From NCBI GenBank assembly GCA_003170415.1, contig PMZJ01000041.1, forward strand, positions 94,283 to 158,282: a DNA stretch of 64,000 nt, given 5' to 3'. Every line of letters starts with the position of its first letter. Positions within the stretch are counted from its first letter, which is position 1. The translations under genes and the position numbers were made by a program. Under the pieces are notes generated by a model. The model saw only the letters and a list, made by a program, of their open reading frames with translations. It ran no database searches and was not told the origin of the DNA. Below, piece by piece: positions 1-7,564 of this stretch. The stretch is from Phycisphaerales bacterium (GTDB taxonomy: Bacteria > Planctomycetota > Phycisphaerae > Sedimentisphaerales > Anaerobacaceae).

Positions 1-57
1 GCAGGAAAAAAATATTTCATAACTCCTTAAAACACACGTAATTTCACCCTATATATA

Positions 58-142
58 GAGGAACGTTGTTCCTCTGTAGAGTTAGCGGAGACCCGCAAAG
101 TAGCAAGCCCCAGGAGGGCAAGGCATCAGGAACAGAAGTTCC
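58..142. repeat. Two hairpins upstream of the HNH gene
   Basis: Positions 58-74 read GAGGAAC-GTT-GTTCCTC, a perfect 7-bp stem. Positions 129-142 read GGAAC-AGAA-GTTCC, which repeats the inner arm. Between them lies a G+C-rich stretch with a small GCGG/CCGC stem. This could be a structured 5' RNA or a decayed repeat. I could not match it to a known RNA family. Confidence 0.35.
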
Positions 143-200
143 ATTTCGGATTTTAATTAAACCAGAAAAACTCTGTGAACTCTGTGGCTAAAAAATTGCT

Positions 201-238
201 CTGCCTGCCCTGCGTAGCCGCCTCGGCGAAGAAGGGTG
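201..238 (+). repeat. Dispersed repeat, copy A
   Basis: A 38-nt stretch starting CTGCCTGCCCTGCGTAGCCG. Its reverse complement recurs at 35406-35443 with one mismatch. The flanking 'ctctgtggct' words belong to another short dispersed family seen elsewhere in the window. Confidence 0.8.
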
Positions 239-260
239 GCAAAAAAATGGAGGAATAAGT

Positions 261-869
261 ATGTCTGCACAACTAACAATAAAAATACCCGTTTGGCTCG
301 ACTTTCTTTTCACCTGTCCCCTTCTCGCCTATCGCCTTCTCCGTTATGGCTACACCTACCGCAGGATTTATTTGGACGAAGGTGAATGGACGTTAGTTGA
401 CGCCGACGTGTATTATCAGTTGGGCCATCTCAAATGGCACATCAAGGGAAACGGAAAAAAATATTATGTTGTCAGGGATGTCAAAACCGATCCCGGAAAG
501 ACAAAACTGTTGAGTTTGCACCGGGAAATAACTGATGCACCCAAAGGTCTTGTTGTTGACCATAGAAACGGGGATACGTTGGATAACCGCAGGGCCAATT
601 TGCGTTTGGCGACGCAATCGCAAAATATGCAAAACGTGCCAAAAAAGGAAAATACCTCGTCACGGTTCATGGGGGTTTATTTTATAAAGAGCGCTGGCAA
701 ATGGGGAGGCCAAATCAGGGTTAAGGGCAAGGATAAATGGTTGGGCAGTTTCAAAAACGAAATCGACGCCGCAAAAGCATACGATGAAACCGCAAAAAAA
801 TATCACGGGGAGTTTGCCCGATTGAATTTCCCAGAGCCACAGATTACGCAGATTCCACGGACTATTTAA
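261..869 (+). CDS. HNH endonuclease with AP2-like DNA-binding domain
   Basis: Predicted nuclease of 202 residues. The middle part (about 75-130) carries an HNH_3-type core: LHREI, then VVDHRNGDTLDNRRANLRLA, with the His-Asn pair of the beta-beta-alpha metal finger. The C-terminal part (about 133-190) has the AP2/ERF-like pattern SSRFMGVYF...KWGGQIRV...LGSF.NEIDAAKAYDE, which binds DNA in free-standing homing-type nucleases of phages and bacteria. The N-terminal ~70 residues are not recognised. The start is supported by GGAGGA at 249-254. The last residues (PQITQIPRTI) are encoded by a dispersed repeat resembling 'ccacagattacgcagattc', so the present C-terminus may be repeat-derived. No intron structure was recognised around it. 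The family call is firm, the biological role unknown. Confidence 0.85.
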   Translation: MSAQLTIKIPVWLDFLFTCPLLAYRLLRYGYTYRRIYLDEGEWTLVDADVYYQLGHLKWHIKGNGKKYYVVRDVKTDPGKTKLLSLHREITDAPKGLVVDHRNGDTLDNRRANLRLATQSQNMQNVPKKENTSSRFMGVYFIKSAGKWGGQIRVKGKDKWLGSFKNEIDAAKAYDETAKKYHGEFARLNFPEPQITQIPRTI

Positions 870-1072
870 CCGCGGTGAATATCTTAAATTGCGAAACGGC
901 CCGTAAAAAATGTACATTATTTTTTCGTTGCAATTAGTTAACGGGACGATATAGATAGTGTATATAGTGTGTAAAGCTAACCTCGTTTTGTGTTTTTGGT
1001 TTAATTGCGGCGTAAAGGCCGATTTTGTTATTTAAATTTAGATGAGGTGAAAAAATGTTAAAGGAGAACGCA

Positions 1073-1915
1073 ATGAAAACGGAAATTTGGATGGGAACAA
1101 AAAATAGAGCTATTGCTGTCGCGGTTTTCACCCTGATTCTTTTTGCCGGTTGCGATGACCCATTGACCAAGGTGGTTAAGGACAATGGTTATGCGCCACT
1201 TAGTAGAATATCAGACGGATACCATATAGGCGATATTTACAAAGGCAGCATTCAGCATTTAAGTCTCGAGGTAAACATAGAAAAGAATTGTCCTGAGATA
1301 TATTCGGCTATCCAAAAGCAGATTAGCGAAAGTAACGTTGTTCTTGCTAATGTTTCTGGCGAAGAAACGTACAATATAAGCGCTAATGCTTACGCTATTG
1401 GCGATATAGCCGGCCAGCTCAGCTTATATGGAGCGACCAAATTCAGTGTGGATGTTAATAATCCCCGCAGCTATGAGATATCTAACAGGGCTTTTCGTAA
1501 AATTATGTACCCTATGATTGAGCAGGGCGAAAACGACCCTAATTATTACGTCGGGATGTATGTCATAACTGATTTATTAAGGGTAGAAAGTATCGAATAC
1601 AAATTAATGGATGGATGGGGCCGTGAGGTTTCGGTTAAACCGAGTGAAAGCATCGCAGGTATTTTCGACGCTAATGTCGGCGGAAAATGGACAATGAGCA
1701 AAAACTATACACTGTCCACGAAATCGCCCTGCTACATAGGCTATAAACTGTGCAGAATTAACGGCATCGAAGGGTATGAGCCAATCTATAAAAGTCATAG
1801 CGAGAGCGTCGGTTTAAAGTTATCAGAGAGCGCTAAGGCGTCTTCCGTAATTATGAATTTAGAAGCGGTGCCTGTGGAGAAATTACGCGAGGCAAAAACC
1901 AAATTCGGAAATTAA
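1073..1915 (+). CDS. Predicted lipoprotein of unknown function
   Basis: 280 residues from the ATG at 1073, which has AAGGAG at 1061-1066 with a 6-nt spacer. An upstream in-frame ATG at 1055 has only a weak GAGGTG. The N-terminus has a basic start, a hydrophobic run (IAVAVFTLILFAG) and a lipobox-like LFAGC, followed by Asp-Asp, so lipid anchoring in the inner membrane is plausible. The remaining sequence is soluble and rich in Asn, Tyr and Ser, with no motif I recognise. It ends 33 bp from the convergent ftsY gene. Function unknown. Confidence 0.7.
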   Translation: MKTEIWMGTKNRAIAVAVFTLILFAGCDDPLTKVVKDNGYAPLSRISDGYHIGDIYKGSIQHLSLEVNIEKNCPEIYSAIQKQISESNVVLANVSGEETYNISANAYAIGDIAGQLSLYGATKFSVDVNNPRSYEISNRAFRKIMYPMIEQGENDPNYYVGMYVITDLLRVESIEYKLMDGWGREVSVKPSESIAGIFDANVGGKWTMSKNYTLSTKSPCYIGYKLCRINGIEGYEPIYKSHSESVGLKLSESAKASSVIMNLEAVPVEKLREAKTKFGN

Positions 1916-1947
1916 GGTATTTGGTACAGGGACTCTTTTTCTATATC

Positions 1948-2871
1948 TTACGCAAACAACGCTTCGGTGAAGGTGTCGGGGTCGAATTCGGCGATGTCTT
2001 CGGGTTTTTCGCCGAGACCGATGAATTTGACGGGGATGTTGAGCTGGTCTTTAATAGCGATGACGATTCCGCCACGCGCTGTGCCGTCGAGTTTGGCCAA
2101 GAAGATTCCCGAAATGTTGATTGCCTCGGTGAACATCTTGGCCTGCATGATTGCGTTTTGGCCCGTTGTGGCATCCAGCACTAACAGCACCTCAGTTGGG
2201 GCACCTTCAATTTTGCGGGCGACGACATCGCGTATTTTGGTGAGCTGTTTCATCAGGTCTTTTTGCGTATGAAGTCGGCCCGCGGTGTCGAGGATGAGGA
2301 AATCGACATTTCTTGCGGTGGCGGCTTCGCAGGCATCATAGGCGACGGCGGCGGGGTCGGAGCCCATCTGGTGCTTGACGATTTGAACGCCGATGCGGTC
2401 AGCCCATATTGAAAGCTGCTCAACAGCCGCTGCCCTGAAGGTATCGCAGGCGGCGACGATAACTTTTTTGTTGTCCCTGCTGAGGATATAGGCGAGCTTG
2501 GCGATGCTGGTGGTTTTGCCTGAGCCGTTGACGCCGGCGACCAAAATCACGGTCGGCCCTTTGGCTGCCAGGCGCACTTGTCTATCCTGATGAGGCCAGT
2601 AGCCCTTGATATGTTCTTTGAGAAACGGGACGATATCCTCAACCTTGCTGATTTTCCTGTCGCGGTAGGCGTTCCGCAAATCGGAGATGAGTTTGGCGGT
2701 GGTTTCGACGCCTATGTCGTCTTTTATGAGCGTTTCTTCGAGGTCGTTGAGCAGGTCATCATCGATGTTTCTGCCGATGGAAAGCACCGCAGACAGTGAC
2801 GAGCCGATTTTGTCGCGGGTTTTGCTCAGCCGGTCTTTGAAGTAGCCGATTGTTTTGGAAAATATGCCCAT
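1948..2871 (-). CDS. ftsY: Signal recognition particle receptor FtsY
   Basis: SRP receptor GTPase that docks SRP-ribosome complexes at the membrane. The helical N domain covers about residues 1-85. The G domain contains GVNGSGKTTSIAKLA (P-loop), DTFRAAAVEQL, DTAGRLHTQ, TKLDGTARGG, and the closing GLGEKPEDI...FDP signature of the SRP GTPase family. I place the start at the ATG at 2871 (MGIFSKTIGYFKD), giving 307 residues. The open frame extends to 2967, but that extension is basic and unlike FtsY. No acidic A domain is present, so this is the short form of the protein. It converges on the lipoprotein gene and diverges from dnaA, with a shared 300-bp intergenic region. Confidence 0.95.
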   Translation of the reverse strand: MGIFSKTIGYFKDRLSKTRDKIGSSLSAVLSIGRNIDDDLLNDLEETLIKDDIGVETTAKLISDLRNAYRDRKISKVEDIVPFLKEHIKGYWPHQDRQVRLAAKGPTVILVAGVNGSGKTTSIAKLAYILSRDNKKVIVAACDTFRAAAVEQLSIWADRIGVQIVKHQMGSDPAAVAYDACEAATARNVDFLILDTAGRLHTQKDLMKQLTKIRDVVARKIEGAPTEVLLVLDATTGQNAIMQAKMFTEAINISGIFLAKLDGTARGGIVIAIKDQLNIPVKFIGLGEKPEDIAEFDPDTFTEALFA

Positions 2872-2914
2872 AGTTAGCAGGTAAGTTTCGCAGAATCGGC
2901 TCGCAAATTCAAGG

Positions 2915-2948
2915 TTTATCCGCCGTCTGTGTGGTGGATTTATCCGCC
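2915..2948 (+). repeat. Twin TTTATCCGCC words upstream of dnaA
   Basis: TTTATCCGCC occurs at 2915-2924 and again at 2939-2948, 24 bp apart, roughly two helical turns. It resembles the DnaA box (TTATNCACA) only in its first half. These may be degenerate DnaA-binding or other regulator sites just upstream of the dnaA promoter. They are suggestive only. Confidence 0.3.
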
Positions 2949-2982
2949 GGACGATTTTTTGTCGCAAGTTGACTGATTTGGT

Positions 2983-3011
2983 TTGACAAAATTACCTTCG
3001 GCTGTTACACT
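2983..3011 (+). promoter_or_regulatory. Sigma70-type promoter of dnaA
   Basis: TTGACA at 2983-2988, a 17-bp spacer, then TACACT at 3006-3011. The predicted transcription start is near 3018, leaving a leader of about 155 nt. The leader contains a small inverted repeat AATAAC/GTTATT near 3080-3098 before the AAGGAG ribosome site at 3161-3166. Confidence 0.65.
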
Positions 3012-3172
3012 TTGTTCTGATTTACTCACGGATGGTCATCGTAACAACTGCAGAGGGTGATAAAAAGTTTTCGGCTGTTTCAATAACACGGATGTTATTT
3101 GTGACGGGTAACCTCTGTTTATAGTGGCATCGTTTTATTCGCCATTGGCGGATTTTTATAAAGGAGCGTGTC

Positions 3173-4492
3173 TTGGCCGGCGGTGAAGTAGAAAATATCT
3201 TCGCTGAAATATTAGACCGTGCAAGAACTCTGGACCCTGTCAACACCCGTAAGTGGTTTGATAACCTCCACGTTGTGCGTTTGACGGGCGGGTCGCTTGA
3301 GATTGGCTGCCCGGATGAGGCGTGTGCCCAGTTTTTGCAAAGCAAATGCAGGAGCGCGTTTACAAAGGCCGCACAGCAGATAACGGGTCATCTTGTCAGT
3401 GTGGAATTTTCCGCCAACGGCCAGGTCAGGCAGGAATACACCGAACAAGAACAAAAAGACAGGCCGACTCTTCACCCGGATTATACTTTCGAGAATTTTG
3501 TCGTCGGGTCCTGCAATCGGCTTGCGCACGCAAGTTGCATAGCGGTCAGCCAGTCGCCGGGGGATACTTATAATCCATTGTTCATCTATGGGAATTCAGG
3601 ATTGGGCAAAACGCACCTGCTTCAGGCGGTCTGCCACGAAGTGAAGCGAAAATCCCCGTCGGCGGTGATTCAGCTGTTAAGCTGCGAAGAATTTGTGAAT
3701 CGTTTTATCCAGGCAATCGAAAAGGGTGATTTGCCCGGCTTTCAGAGCCGGTTCCGAACCGTCGATACCCTTATTATCGACGACGTGCAGTTTTTGCGGG
3801 AACGCGAGCAGAGCCAGGAAGAATTTTTCCATACCTTCAACGCGCTGTACAGCAACGGCAAACAAATCATCCTCAGCGCCGACAGCCCGCCCGGCGAAAT
3901 ACCGTCTCTCGAAGAGCGGCTCATCAGCAGGTTTAACTGGGGCTTAGTTACGCGAATAGACCCGCCGAGTTACGAAACGCGAATCGCGATAGTGCAGAAA
4001 AAGGCGCATCTTCGCGGGCTTGACGTCAGCGAGGACGTGGCCGGCTACGTCGCACGCAAGGTGCACGCCAATATCAGGGAGCTTGAAGGGGCGTTGACGA
4101 CGATATACGCGGTGTCGATGACGACCGGCGAGAAAATCACCCTCGAGATGGCGCAGACCGCGCTGGACGGCCAGGTTGACCTCGGCACAAGGCACATAAG
4201 AATCAGCGATATCATCGATACCGTTTCCCGCCATTTTAACATTCGCTTAGCTGATTTGCAGAGCCAGAAGCGAAGCCAGAGTATCGCCGAGCCGAGACAG
4301 ATTTGTATGTACCTTGCCAGACAGCTCACAAAGCACAGCTTGGAGGAAATCGGCGGCCACCTTGGAGGGCGCGACCATACCACCGTTATGCACGCCTACG
4401 CCAAAATCGAGGAACTCCGCAAAAGCGACCCCAAAATGCACGCCACTCTGGAGCAATTGGCCGGCCAAATTACCCAAACCGCACGAGCATAA
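3173..4492 (+). CDS. dnaA: Chromosomal replication initiator DnaA
   Basis: AAA+ initiator of chromosome replication, 439 residues. Domain I covers about 1-80, followed by a short linker. The AAA+ domain has Walker A GNSGLGKTH (about 140-148), Walker B LIIDDVQFL and an arginine-finger segment ERLISRF. The C-terminal domain IV carries the DnaA signature LGGRDHTTVMHAY for DnaA-box binding. The start codon is TTG at 3173, chosen because AAGGAG lies 6 nt upstream and no ATG fits. The gene is not followed by dnaN, recF or gyrB, so the neighbourhood does not show the classical oriC layout. It is divergent from ftsY, and its own promoter is listed separately. Confidence 0.97.
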   Translation: MAGGEVENIFAEILDRARTLDPVNTRKWFDNLHVVRLTGGSLEIGCPDEACAQFLQSKCRSAFTKAAQQITGHLVSVEFSANGQVRQEYTEQEQKDRPTLHPDYTFENFVVGSCNRLAHASCIAVSQSPGDTYNPLFIYGNSGLGKTHLLQAVCHEVKRKSPSAVIQLLSCEEFVNRFIQAIEKGDLPGFQSRFRTVDTLIIDDVQFLREREQSQEEFFHTFNALYSNGKQIILSADSPPGEIPSLEERLISRFNWGLVTRIDPPSYETRIAIVQKKAHLRGLDVSEDVAGYVARKVHANIRELEGALTTIYAVSMTTGEKITLEMAQTALDGQVDLGTRHIRISDIIDTVSRHFNIRLADLQSQKRSQSIAEPRQICMYLARQLTKHSLEEIGGHLGGRDHTTVMHAYAKIEELRKSDPKMHATLEQLAGQITQTARA

Positions 4493-4529
4493 ATAAAACA
4501 GCGTACAGCGGGCAGCATATAGCGGACAG

Positions 4530-4614
4530 TTCAATTTTAGATTTCGGATTGCAGATTTCGGATTAACCAATTTGTGATTTATGATTTCTGATTTATGATT
4601 TTGGGATGCGGATT
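4530..4614. repeat. Degenerate 'gatttatgattt' repeat tract
   Basis: An A+T-rich tract of repeated words (agatttcggatt, gatttatgatttctgatt) ending in 'ttgggatgcggat'. The same words recur at 23263-23302, and similar tracts lie at 41799-41845 and 40143-40175. It is an intergenic repeat family, not a CRISPR. Confidence 0.6.
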
Positions 4615-4680
4615 CTTAAAAAACTTGCTTTTATTGCCAGTTTAATAATATACTGCCGCCTTAAGGGTCGAAGCATTGCT

Positions 4681-5598
4681 ATGGAAAAGAAAATAAAAAA
4701 CATTCGCATCATTATTAATCCCGCCGCAGGAATTGGAGAATCTATCTTACCTGTTATCAACGCGTCAATGAAAGAAGCCGGCATTAAGTGGGAAGCATCA
4801 ATTACCCACCAGGCGGGCGATGCGATCCAGTTTGCAAAGGCGGCCGTCAAGGAAGGAGTCGATGCTCTCGCTGTTTACGGCGGCGACGGCACAGTCATGG
4901 AAGCAATCAGCGGCCTGATTGGGTCAGAGATTCCTTTGGTTATTTTGCCGGGAGGGTCGGCGAATGTAATGGCCACCGAGCTTGGCATACCCAATGACCT
5001 TAAAGAGGCCTGTACGCTGCTGAGCGACGGCCCGATAGAGACGAAAACCATTGATGTGGGGCAGTTCGACAAGCGTTATTTTATTGCAAGAATAAGCATT
5101 GGTTTCGAGGCGGACGTCGTCAAGGGCGCGGAACGCGAGAGCAAAAATAAGATTGGCATCTTCGCGTATTTTCTTTCAGCGGTCGCGGCATTAAAGAAAA
5201 CGAAGAAAGCCGTTTACCATCTGGAAATCGACGGACAAGAGCACGAAGTTCAAGGTTTAGCATGTATTATTACTAATACAGGAAATCTCGGGTTTAGTAA
5301 AATTTCTTTCGATAAACATATAGACGTCAGCGATGGGCTCTTAGATGTTATTGTCGTGCGAAAAGCGAACCTCAGCATGTTTAAGCTTATGGTTGTCACC
5401 TTTATTAAACGGGAACGGCCAGACAATTTGGAATTAGTGGAGCACTGGCAAGGCAAAGATATCAGCGTTTCCTCAAGCCCCAAACAAGCGGCTCAATGCG
5501 ATGGCGAGGTATTAGAAAAAATTCCTCTTCATATCAAGGTCATTCCAGGGGCTATCAAGGTTTTGGTTCCTAAAAAAATGGGGAAAGTAATTAGATAA
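4681..5598 (+). CDS. Diacylglycerol/lipid kinase family protein (YegS/DagK-like)
   Basis: Soluble lipid kinase of the DAGK catalytic family, which phosphorylates diacylglycerol or related lipids with ATP. Visible motifs are IIINPAAG near the N-terminus, the nucleotide-binding YGGDGTVMEA (the family's GGDGT loop), and LPGGSANVMATELGIP. The C-terminal half has the beta-sandwich pattern ending in CDGEVLEKIPLHIKV. The start at 4681 (MEKKIKNIRII) gives 305 residues. An in-frame start at 4606 would add 25 residues, but it begins inside a dispersed repeat and has no good ribosome site. The substrate cannot be read from the sequence. Confidence 0.85.
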   Translation: MEKKIKNIRIIINPAAGIGESILPVINASMKEAGIKWEASITHQAGDAIQFAKAAVKEGVDALAVYGGDGTVMEAISGLIGSEIPLVILPGGSANVMATELGIPNDLKEACTLLSDGPIETKTIDVGQFDKRYFIARISIGFEADVVKGAERESKNKIGIFAYFLSAVAALKKTKKAVYHLEIDGQEHEVQGLACIITNTGNLGFSKISFDKHIDVSDGLLDVIVVRKANLSMFKLMVVTFIKRERPDNLELVEHWQGKDISVSSSPKQAAQCDGEVLEKIPLHIKVIPGAIKVLVPKKMGKVIR

Positions 5599-5921
5599 AC
5601 GTTTGATATATATACCGCGTTGGTCACCTTAAAAACCTTGACTCCCTTTGGCCTTCTTGGGCAGCGTCAATGACAACCTGGGCAGATTTTAAGTCACAAT
5701 TTTGGCGAAAACCGTTGCCTGAAGAACAAAAAGCCGTTTCTAAAGGGTAGTATTACATATAATCTCCTGTCGGTCTGGGGGAGAATAAACGGTTTGCAAA
5801 AAGGGGCGGAATTCGTTAAATTAACGCAAGTGCGCAAGAACGCAGGAGCACAAGTACACAAGCATTTACGACTTGTGCACTAATGACTTATAACTTGTGC
5901 TCTGTTGGCTAAAGGCCAACC
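5599..5921. other. Intergenic region upstream of tRNA-Leu
   Basis: About 320 bp without a credible gene. It contains a TATAAT word near 5756-5761 without a clear -35, low-complexity 'gcgcaagaacgcaggagcacaag' style words, and a GTTGGC-TAAA-GGCCAAC hairpin at 5904-5920 directly before the tRNA. A promoter for the tRNA is expected here but I cannot place it firmly. Confidence 0.4.
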
Positions 5922-6004
5922 GGCCGAGTGGCGGAATGGCAGACGCTGGGGACTTAAAATCCCCTGTCCTAACGGGCATATGGGTTCGACTCCCATCTCG
6001 GCCA
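5922..6004 (+). tRNA. tRNA-Leu (anticodon TAA)
   Basis: The acceptor stem GGCCGAG (5922-5928) pairs perfectly with CTCGGCC (5997-6003), with discriminator A at 6004. The anticodon stem GGGGA/TCCCC encloses CTTAAAA with anticodon TAA at 5955-5957. A class II variable arm follows, and the T arm is ATGGG-TTCGACT-CCCAT. CCA is not encoded. The anticodon and the long variable arm identify it as a leucine tRNA reading UUA. Confidence 0.95.
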
Positions 6005-6111
6005 ATTTATTTGCCACGAAGGCACGAAGACACAAAGAGAAAAAAGTTAAAAGTAAAAAAACTTAGTGCCTTTGGGGCTTAGTGGCGGAAAGATTTTGAG
6101 GTGATGTGGAA

Positions 6112-7440
6112 ATGGCGAAAAAGGTTTTTAAGTTAGCGGACGTGGCAGAGCCGAATTTGTACCGGGAAGTGTTCCCTTATACCGAATTTCCGATTACGAA
6201 GTTCGAGAAGCGCGGCGTGCCGTATGAATTGCCCGAGCAGATATGGATAACGGATACGACTTTCCGCGACGGCCAGCAGGCCCGGCCGCCATATACGCCT
6301 GAGCAGGTTTTGCGGATATACGACCTGCTGCACGAGATAGACGGCGATACGGGTCTGATTCGGCAGTGCGAGTTCTTTTTGTATTCGGACCGTGACCGCA
6401 AAGCGGTTGAGCTTTGCAAGGCCCGCGGCTACAAGTATCCGGAAGTCACCGGCTGGATTCGCGCGGTCGCGGATGATTTCAAGTTAGTCAAGCAGATGGG
6501 GCTTACGGAGACGGGGATTCTGACGAGCGTCAGCGATTACCACATATTCCTGAAGCTTCGCAAAACCCGCGCGCAAGCGATGGCTGCCTATTTGGATATA
6601 GTGAAGGCAGCGCTGGACCAGGGTGTTTTGCCGAGATGTCATTATGAGGATGTGACGCGGGCGGATTACGAGGGATTTATACTGCCGTTTTCCGCGGAGC
6701 TGATTAAGCTGGGTGAGCAGTATAAGAAGCCGATTAAGATTCGGCTTTGCGATACGCTTGGTTTTGGATTGCCGTGGGCGTGGTCGGCGCTACCGAGGAG
6801 TGTGCCTAAACTTGTCGCGGGACTTCGCAATATAGGTGTGCCGGGCGAGCAGTTGGAATGGCACGGACATAATGATTTGCATAAGGTAGAGGTGAACGCC
6901 GCGACGGCGTGGCTGTACGGTTGCTGTGCGGCAAACAGTTCGATATTCGGCGTCGGCGAGCGGACGGGCAACCCGCCTCTTGAAGCGATGATTATCGAGC
7001 ATGCGCAAATCAAGGGGATGATGAAAGGCGTTAACTACGCGGCGATAACCGAGCTTGCGGCTTACGCGGCGAAGGAGCTTGGCTTTGATATACCGAGCAA
7101 TTACCCACTTGTCGGGCGGGACTTCAACGTTACGCGGGCGGGCATTCACGCGGACGGCCTGCTGAAAAACGAGGAGATATATAACTGCTTCGATACCAAT
7201 AAGCTGCTGAATCGGCCCGTTGAGGTCGCGATTACGGACAAGACGGGCGCGGCGGGGATAAAGCACTGGATTGAGTCGCGGTTCCAAATGGAAATTATGA
7301 AGCATGACCCGCGAGTGATAAAGATAAGAGACCGGATAGCGGCGGAGTACGCTTCGGACAGGTCGTCTGCGATATCGGACGACGAGATGTTCAAGTGGAT
7401 AAAAGAGGCGTTCGGGGACGAGATGCCTCCTTTACGATAA
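6112..7440 (+). CDS. 2-isopropylmalate synthase-family enzyme, possibly Re-citrate synthase
   Basis: DRE-TIM metallolyase that condenses acetyl-CoA with a 2-oxoacid, 442 residues from the ATG at 6112 (GAGGTGA 7 nt upstream). Motifs are ITDTTFRDGQQA (catalytic Arg and metal Asp), the metal-binding EWHGHNDLHK, and GVGERTGNPPLE. The LeuA C-terminal regulatory domain is absent, and the long N-terminal arm (about 45 residues before the barrel) is unlike classical LeuA or homocitrate synthase. From memory, proteins with this layout include the Re-type citrate synthases of anaerobes, so citrate formation is a real alternative to leucine synthesis. No leuB/C/D genes are adjacent. The family is certain, the reaction is not. 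Confidence 0.8.
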   Translation: MAKKVFKLADVAEPNLYREVFPYTEFPITKFEKRGVPYELPEQIWITDTTFRDGQQARPPYTPEQVLRIYDLLHEIDGDTGLIRQCEFFLYSDRDRKAVELCKARGYKYPEVTGWIRAVADDFKLVKQMGLTETGILTSVSDYHIFLKLRKTRAQAMAAYLDIVKAALDQGVLPRCHYEDVTRADYEGFILPFSAELIKLGEQYKKPIKIRLCDTLGFGLPWAWSALPRSVPKLVAGLRNIGVPGEQLEWHGHNDLHKVEVNAATAWLYGCCAANSSIFGVGERTGNPPLEAMIIEHAQIKGMMKGVNYAAITELAAYAAKELGFDIPSNYPLVGRDFNVTRAGIHADGLLKNEEIYNCFDTNKLLNRPVEVAITDKTGAAGIKHWIESRFQMEIMKHDPRVIKIRDRIAAEYASDRSSAISDDEMFKWIKEAFGDEMPPLR

Positions 7441-7564
7441 GAAGAAACGGGTTGCGTTAAACGGTTGCGGTTACGCAGCTCGTATCGTCGAACGTCAGAC
7501 GTTAAACGTAACCGAAACGAGCAGCGCAACCGATAAACGAAACACGTAACCAGTAAGTGCCTTT

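Noticed and set aside
58-142. SRP RNA or c-di-GMP riboswitch upstream of the HNH gene
   Set aside because: The GGAA/AGCA core of SRP RNA and the conserved GEMM core could not be matched. Only two simple hairpins are clear.
2872-3172. Chromosomal replication origin at dnaA
   Set aside because: No cluster of canonical DnaA boxes, no A+T-rich unwinding repeats and no dnaN neighbour. Only two degenerate words were found.
4530-4614. Repeated 'gatttatgattt' words as a CRISPR-like array
   Set aside because: Units are degenerate, unevenly spaced and without unique spacers, and no cas genes are present. It is an intergenic repeat tract.
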